This document shows positions 41,748-46,861 of a stretch of 46,861 nt of DNA, one piece after another. The stretch covers positions 1-46,861 of the forward strand of contig BJGL01000011.1 in NCBI GenBank assembly GCA_014190475.1. The letters are read 5' to 3'. Below the pieces are notes generated by a model. The model did no database searches. It was not told the origin of the DNA and saw only the letters and a program-made list of their open reading frames with translations. The DNA comes from Bacteroidota bacterium (GTDB lineage Bacteria; Bacteroidota; Bacteroidia; Chitinophagales; Chitinophagaceae). Position 1 is the first letter of the stretch. Every line of letters starts with the position of its first letter. Made by a program: the position numbers and the translations under genes.

Positions 41748-43361
41748 ATGTGCGCGCGTCTCATTCGTGTTTTATTGGGTGCCTGCTTTATACTTTTCTC
41801 ATTTATAGCATTGAATGGACAAGAAAAGTCAATCATAGTAGATTCTATTGCGGTTTCACAAGACACTAGCAAAGTTGAAATAGTAAGTGCAGACCGACTC
41901 ACCCTCTTAAAAATTGATGATACCACAACCATTCAGATTTTAGCAGGTCATGTTCGGCTGCGGCAAGGGACAGCATTCTTCAACTGTGATAGTTGCGTGT
42001 TGAATAACGGAGCCAATATTTTTGAAGCCTGGCGAAATATTCAAATAAAGGATGGCGATAGCATACAAGTAAATGCCAGACACCTCCGCTACTTGATTGA
42101 TAAAAAAATTGCTTACTTAGACGGAGGCGTTTCCTTAAATGACCGTAAAGCGACCCTTACCACTCCTGCCTTAGAATATAACCTAAACACGGATATTGGA
42201 ATTTATACACAGGGAGGTAAAGTGATCAATAAAAAAACAATACTAACGAGCAAAGAGGGATATTACTACGCCTCTCTGAAAGAGGTGTATTTTAAAAATG
42301 AGGTGAAATTAACCGATCCTGCATATCGTATCCTTACTGATTCGTTACTCTACAACACTGCTACGCAAACAAATCGCTTCATTGCAAAAACATCTATCAT
42401 CGATAGCAATGGCCGAAGAATTGAAACACAGGATGGATACTACAAAGGCGGTAAAGCTGAATTCAATCAACGCCCTGTCATTATAGATGGCGCCACAACC
42501 ATTACAGGGGATCGAATTGCCTTTAATGATAGTACTGGAACCTCACAGGCCATAGGTAACGTAGTAGTCATCGATACAGCCCAAGGCACCACCCTGGTAA
42601 CCGGCCAACTTTATAGAGAAGATAAAAATGAACGAATGTTGGCAACAGGTAAGCCGCTCCTGATTATAAAACAAGATTACGACTCACTTTATCTAACAGC
42701 GGATACTATATTCACGGCCATGCAGCCTACACCTGTAAATAAAGATACCAGCCAGGTCAAGCAACAAACGCGGATTTCGCTTTCAAAAAAAGATAGTACC
42801 ATTCGCTATGTTGAAGCATTTCATCATGTTAGAATTTTTTCTGATTCATTACAAGCGGTGTGCGATAGCTTGTATTATTCTGACCGCGATTCTATTTTCA
42901 GGTTATTTAGAGAACCGGTATTGTGGTCAAAAGAGAGTCAAATTACAGGTGATACTATCTGGCTTTTCACAAAGAATAAAAAAGCAGATCGGCTTAACGT
43001 TTTTGAAAACAGTATGATCATCAGTGAAACAGAACCCGGCTTCTATAATCAAGTGGGCGCCATCAGAATGGAGGGTAGATTTACGGAGGGTGCATTAGAT
43101 TCGGTAAGAGCTTTTGGAAATGCAGCCACCATCTACTTTTTACAAGATGAGGATAGCTCGTACACAGGAATCAATGAATCAAAAAGCGACTTAATCGACA
43201 TTTATTTTATAAAACAGGCACTTGATCGTATTGTACTGCGCGGAACCGTTAGTGGTACTGTATGGCCTATCCAGCAAAAAAATCCAGGAGAAATGCGGTT
43301 GCCTCTTTTTAGGTGGGATGACGCCCGAAGGCCAAAATCTAGGTTGGATTTATTGCAATAG
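41748..43361 (+). CDS. OstA-like protein (LptA-related), long form
   Basis: A 537-residue exported protein with a signal peptide (LIRVLLGACFILFSFIALNG) and OstA-like beta-jellyroll repeats: VEIVSADRLTLLKIDDTTT, ILAGHVRLRQGTAFFNCDSC, YLDGGVSLNDRKATLTTPAL, YFKNEVKLTDPAYRILTDSL. The pattern of alternating DGG/LTDP-type turns continues for most of the length, in keeping with an extended beta-groove that carries LPS across the periplasm. E. coli LptA is about 185 residues, so this one is roughly three times longer. It is the last gene of the amidase-MlaD-OstA run and lies 5 kb from lptD, so a shared LPS-transport function is likely (inference). Confidence 0.85.
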   Translation: MCARLIRVLLGACFILFSFIALNGQEKSIIVDSIAVSQDTSKVEIVSADRLTLLKIDDTTTIQILAGHVRLRQGTAFFNCDSCVLNNGANIFEAWRNIQIKDGDSIQVNARHLRYLIDKKIAYLDGGVSLNDRKATLTTPALEYNLNTDIGIYTQGGKVINKKTILTSKEGYYYASLKEVYFKNEVKLTDPAYRILTDSLLYNTATQTNRFIAKTSIIDSNGRRIETQDGYYKGGKAEFNQRPVIIDGATTITGDRIAFNDSTGTSQAIGNVVVIDTAQGTTLVTGQLYREDKNERMLATGKPLLIIKQDYDSLYLTADTIFTAMQPTPVNKDTSQVKQQTRISLSKKDSTIRYVEAFHHVRIFSDSLQAVCDSLYYSDRDSIFRLFREPVLWSKESQITGDTIWLFTKNKKADRLNVFENSMIISETEPGFYNQVGAIRMEGRFTEGALDSVRAFGNAATIYFLQDEDSSYTGINESKSDLIDIYFIKQALDRIVLRGTVSGTVWPIQQKNPGEMRLPLFRWDDARRPKSRLDLLQ

Positions 43362-43369
43362 ACTTTAAG

Positions 43370-43388
43370 ATACACAAATTAAGTGTAT
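43370..43388. other. Small inverted repeat in the OstA-SusC gap
   Basis: ATACAC (43370-43375) and GTGTAT (43383-43388) form a 6-bp stem with a 7-nt loop just after the OstA-like stop. No T-run follows directly. It may be a weak terminator or nothing. The rest of the 144-nt gap before 43506 holds no exact TAnnTTTG. Confidence 0.25.
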
Positions 43389-43505
43389 ATACTTATTTAT
43401 TCAAGTTTTCTAGTGTTCGTAAATAGTGCTTAGCCTATTGCTTTAAAAGGCATTTTGGAGCTGAAATTTCTATAAATTGCAATTCATATAACCAAACTTA
43501 CAGCC

Positions 43506-46500
43506 ATGAGAAAAATTCTCCATGTCCTTTTGGCGTTTACCCTTCTGTTTTTCTTAGCTCCTTTATCAGTGGAAGCTCAGGAGAAAACGTTAAGTGGAAC
43601 CATTCTGGCCGATGATTCTAAATCTCCCTTGCCAGGAGTTACCATTCGAGTGAAAGGAACTCGTCGATTAACACAAACAGATGCTAACGGTAAATTCTCT
43701 ATTCGAGTTAGCACTGGCGAAGTGTTACAAATTTCTAGTGTGGGATACGAAACTGCAGATATCAAAGTTGGGGCATCTGAAAACATTGGCCTCAGTTTAA
43801 AAACTGCTGACAATACCCTGGGTGAAGTGGTTGTTACAGCCATGGACATCAAGAGAAACCCAAGATCCATGGGGTATTCAACACAAACATTAAAAGGTGA
43901 CGAAATTCAAGAGACGCAACGAGAGAATTTTATCAATGGTCTACAAGGTCGTGTTGCCGGTTTAACCCTTGATCCCACTTCAGGTATTGCTGGTGCTTCC
44001 TCCTCTGTAGTGTTACGAGGTTTTAACTCCCTGTCATTGAGCAACCAGCCCTTGTATGTTGTTGATGGTGTAGTGATGGATAACTCAACCATGAATGAAA
44101 CTTCTTCAGGTGGCGCTACCATTGGACTTGCCTCTGACCGACCTAATCGTTTCAACGATTATCAAAATCGTATCGCGGATATTAATCCAAATGACATCGA
44201 AAGCATTACCGTGCTAAAAGGTCCGGAAGCTACTGCACTCTATGGTAGTCAGGCCAGCTCAGGTGCTATCATTATTACCACTAAAAAAGCAAAGACCAAC
44301 AAATTTGCTTTCCAATACGATAACAGTTTCCGTTTTCAAGAAGTAACTCGCTTCCCAGAAACATTAGACACCTATGGTCCTGGCACAAACGGATTAGCGG
44401 GTACAAGTTTTCGTCGTTTTGGTCCTGCATACGCTCCGGGAACACAACTTTTTGACAATGTGGGCAACTTCTTCCGTACCGGAACAGCTCAAACACATAA
44501 TATCGGTGCTGACTTTGGAGTGGGCGAAAGTAAGTTTCGTGTATCAGGAAGTTATTTCAATCAACAAGGTGTTGTTCCTAACAACGACTTTCTGCGCTAT
44601 AATTTCCGTATTTCTAACACTACAAAATTCTTTAAAGGAAAAGCGGACATCACCCCCTCTTTTGCTTATGTACGTTCAACCAACAACAAAGTGTTGAGAA
44701 GTGCAGGAGGATTTTTACTTAGTCTCCTAGTATGGCCCAGAACAAATGATATCAGAACTTTTGAAAATGACCAAACTGGAGACAAATTGGATTTGTTTGA
44801 CAACACTTCAACCAATGGAGAATACGACAATCCTCTTTGGAACGTCAACAACAATTTTGGTAAAGACGAAGTAGAGCGTAAAACATATACCGTTGGTATC
44901 AACATCAACCCCTACAAATGGCTTACCATTGCAGGTCGCTTTGGCTACGATCAGTATGACCAGAATGGATTTATGTTCTTACATCCTCAGTCTTTCTATC
45001 TGGGTGCAGCCCAAGGTGGATCACTGGATAACTATTGGAGAAAATACACAGGTTACAATCACACGATCACTGCTACTGCCAAAAAGGATCTTGGCAAAGG
45101 ATCCTCCATACGCGTAATGGGTGGTACCATGTGGCAGGATTATACTACAAAAATGTTTGCTGTTTATGGTCTAAATATTGTTGACTCTGTGGGTGGTATT
45201 AGCAACACAGCAGGCGGAAATGGAAAGATGTATAAGAATGGAAACTTTGTTTCCGATAAAGATCTTGCACAGATCATGGGCAACTACATGGACTCAAACG
45301 TTACCCGTCAAAACACGCGTCTTCGTTTGAACAGAAACAAATTTGGCGAGTGGAATTATGTAACACTTCGCCAGCTTGCTTTCTTTGGCGAGGTAGCTTA
45401 TAGTTACAAGAATTACTTATTCGTTAACTATACCCACCGTTTTGAACAAGCATCTACCCTTCCTGTACAAAACAGAAATTACAATTATCCTGGTATGAGT
45501 GTGAGCTTGATCATGAGCGATATGTTACCAGAATTAAAAAAGAATGGATTAGTGAGCTACTGGAAATTACGCGCTTCCCGCGCCAGTACTGCTCGTCTAA
45601 ATAGCCCCTATTCTACTCAGTCTGTATTTGTCGATAATCAGGCTAGTGGCGGTGGTTATTCGTATGGCTTCTTTAATAATAATGCTGAGCTTGAACCCGA
45701 AAAGCAAAATACATACGAGCTGGGAACAGAAATTCGATTATTCAACAGCCGTTTAAGTGTTGACTTTACTTATTACAACACACTCAATAAGGGACAGATC
45801 ATCGAGAACTTCCGTTTGAGTTATGGAACGGGCTTTGTATTGAATACTCAAAATGCAGGTTCTACTCGCAATAAAGGAATTGAAGTGGTGCTTGATTACA
45901 ATGTAAAGAAAGGTGCCAAATTCAGTTGGGACATGCGCTTCAACTTTAACCGCATGCGTAATAAAGTTGTTGAACTTCCAAAAAGTGTCTCCGAGTATTA
46001 CATTGCAGATACATGGCTCTATACTGCAAGAGGTGGAATCACCCTGGGCGGACCAACCACTTCAATCACTGGATCAACTTACTTGCGTAATAACGCTGGT
46101 CAAGTGCTAATTAACCCTGCCAATGGATTGCCTATAACGGATGCTACCTACCGTGTTATTGGAGACAGAAATGCTGACTTCACGACTGGATGGACTAACA
46201 ACTTTCGGATGGGTAACTGGCGCGTGAGTATGCTTTGGGATTTGAAAATGGGTGGAGATATTTTCAATGGTACAAATCGTTTCATGACCGTGAATGGTCT
46301 CAGCAAATACACAGCTGATCGTTATGTGCCCCGTGTAGTTACTGGTGTATTAAGAGATGGCTTAGAGAACTCTGCTACTCCTACTCCTAATACGATTAGC
46401 ATCATCCCTGCCTTAAATGACGCTTATTATACCTTACCAGACCAAGAGTTTATCGAAAGAGATGTTAACTTCTTCCGTTTGAGAGATGTTACAGTTAGTT

Positions 46501-46712
46501 ACACCTTTAAGAAAAATGTAATCCGGGGAGTTAAAAACCTAAGCGCCTTTGTTACTGGCAACGACCTTATTCTCTTCACTAACTATAGTGGGGCTGACCC
46601 ATCAGTTAATGGAAATACTGCTGCAGGTCGTGGTGTTGGTGCGTTTGGTTTTGATTACGGAACCCTCGCCGCTCCTATGCAGGTCAATATTGGTATCAGA
46701 GCATCCTTTTAA
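43506..46712 (+). CDS. SusC/RagA family TonB-linked outer-membrane transporter
   Basis: A 1068-residue TonB-dependent transporter of the SusC type. A signal peptide (MRKILHVLLAFTLLFFLAPL) is followed by a CarboxypepD_reg-like beta-sandwich (LSGTILADDSKSPLPGVTIR to about residue 105), then the plug domain with LRGFNSLSLSNQPLYVVDGV and ITVLKGPEATALYGSQASSG, both SusC hallmarks, and a 22-strand barrel. It ends with MQVNIGIRASF, the usual aromatic C-terminus of barrel proteins. With the SusD-like lipoprotein downstream it would import a large nutrient, often a glycan or peptide; nothing in the window names the substrate. It is preceded by a 144-nt gap and followed by 18 nt. Confidence 0.95.
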   Translation: MRKILHVLLAFTLLFFLAPLSVEAQEKTLSGTILADDSKSPLPGVTIRVKGTRRLTQTDANGKFSIRVSTGEVLQISSVGYETADIKVGASENIGLSLKTADNTLGEVVVTAMDIKRNPRSMGYSTQTLKGDEIQETQRENFINGLQGRVAGLTLDPTSGIAGASSSVVLRGFNSLSLSNQPLYVVDGVVMDNSTMNETSSGGATIGLASDRPNRFNDYQNRIADINPNDIESITVLKGPEATALYGSQASSGAIIITTKKAKTNKFAFQYDNSFRFQEVTRFPETLDTYGPGTNGLAGTSFRRFGPAYAPGTQLFDNVGNFFRTGTAQTHNIGADFGVGESKFRVSGSYFNQQGVVPNNDFLRYNFRISNTTKFFKGKADITPSFAYVRSTNNKVLRSAGGFLLSLLVWPRTNDIRTFENDQTGDKLDLFDNTSTNGEYDNPLWNVNNNFGKDEVERKTYTVGININPYKWLTIAGRFGYDQYDQNGFMFLHPQSFYLGAAQGGSLDNYWRKYTGYNHTITATAKKDLGKGSSIRVMGGTMWQDYTTKMFAVYGLNIVDSVGGISNTAGGNGKMYKNGNFVSDKDLAQIMGNYMDSNVTRQNTRLRLNRNKFGEWNYVTLRQLAFFGEVAYSYKNYLFVNYTHRFEQASTLPVQNRNYNYPGMSVSLIMSDMLPELKKNGLVSYWKLRASRASTARLNSPYSTQSVFVDNQASGGGYSYGFFNNNAELEPEKQNTYELGTEIRLFNSRLSVDFTYYNTLNKGQIIENFRLSYGTGFVLNTQNAGSTRNKGIEVVLDYNVKKGAKFSWDMRFNFNRMRNKVVELPKSVSEYYIADTWLYTARGGITLGGPTTSITGSTYLRNNAGQVLINPANGLPITDATYRVIGDRNADFTTGWTNNFRMGNWRVSMLWDLKMGGDIFNGTNRFMTVNGLSKYTADRYVPRVVTGVLRDGLENSATPTPNTISIIPALNDAYYTLPDQEFIERDVNFFRLRDVTVSYTFKKNVIRGVKNLSAFVTGNDLILFTNYSGADPSVNGNTAAGRGVGAFGFDYGTLAAPMQVNIGIRASF

Positions 46713-46730
46713 AACTTGAAAAACGTATTT

Positions 46731-46861
46731 ATGAAACATAACTTCTTAAAATCGTTGACGATACCTGCCTTGGCAGCTATCTTCTTTGCAACGGGATGTA
46801 CAAAAAAAATCGATGATGCATTTGCCAATCCCAATGCACAAACCAAACAACCTGTTGAACA
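46731..46861 (+). CDS. SusD/RagB family lipoprotein, start only
   Basis: The frame from ATG 46731 is open to the right edge (43 codons) and encodes a signal peptide ending in a lipobox (FATGC, acylated Cys at residue 23), then TKKIDDAFANPNAQTKQPVE. The position 18 nt after a SusC gene, plus the lipoprotein start, makes it the SusD-like partner that closes the transporter as a lid. The rest is outside the window, so the family call is from context and the N-terminus alone. Confidence 0.75.
   Translation, partial: MKHNFLKSLTIPALAAIFFATGCTKKIDDAFANPNAQTKQPVE

Noticed and set aside
1-46861. Mobile elements, prophage, CRISPR, toxin-antitoxin, biosynthetic cluster
   Set aside because: No transposase, integrase, regular short repeats, attachment-site duplication at the tRNA, or paired small toxin genes were seen.

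Overview
The window looks like core chromosome from a Bacteroidota bacterium, most likely Chitinophagaceae or a close relative (inference from gene content, not a search). Evidence: a SusC/SusD-type pair at the right end, a DUF4270 lipoprotein, a GSCFA protein, a stand-alone GT5 N-terminal 'glycogen synthase' domain, an OstA-like/LptD/MlaD envelope cluster, and repeated matches to the Bacteroidota promoter (TTTG, about 20 nt, TAnnTTTG). Base composition is AT-rich and looks even by eye. I saw no IS element, integrase, phage gene, CRISPR array, rRNA or toxin-antitoxin pair.

Layout. 1-4.7 kb (minus): rpsO, pnp, prmA, plsY and a gene cut by the left edge, covering translation, RNA decay and phospholipid synthesis; the pnp leader carries two strong hairpins. 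4.8-6.5 kb (plus): miaE (tRNA hydroxylase) and a NahK-like kinase. 6.5-12.8 kb (minus): GSCFA protein, HMG-CoA lyase, rlmB, metK (with a clear terminator), DUF4270 lipoprotein and a reduced GT5 protein. 12.8-18.5 kb (plus): LPG-synthase-type membrane protein, ALDH7-type dehydrogenase, S8 peptidase, accD and smpB. 18.5-29.8 kb (minus): topoisomerase IV (parE and parC) with a methyltransferase and a DUF1835 gene between them, a secreted redoxin, smc and an ABC ATPase. 29.9-34.5 kb: flavin reductase, hutU, deoD and hutH, alternating in direction. 34.6-35.4 kb: tRNA-Arg(UCU) and a response-regulator-like gene tail to tail. 35.6-43.4 kb: ung, plsC, lptD, an amidase, an MCE protein and an OstA-like protein, an envelope-building block. 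43.5 kb to the end: SusC-like transporter and the start of its SusD-like lipoprotein.

The genes are mostly housekeeping and I do not see a new multi-gene system. The most notable signals are small: a tRNA-Arg in which the near-universal G19-C56 elbow pair appears replaced by A19-U56; three convergent gene pairs whose stop codons interlock in one TTAA; a regulator gene whose last codons are the antisense of the tRNA terminator; promoter elements so close to the start codons of miaE and ung that their mRNAs may be leaderless; tandem hairpins in the pnp leader; and several proteins with altered signature residues (ABC Walker A, response-regulator receiver, GT5 motif, ParC QRDR).
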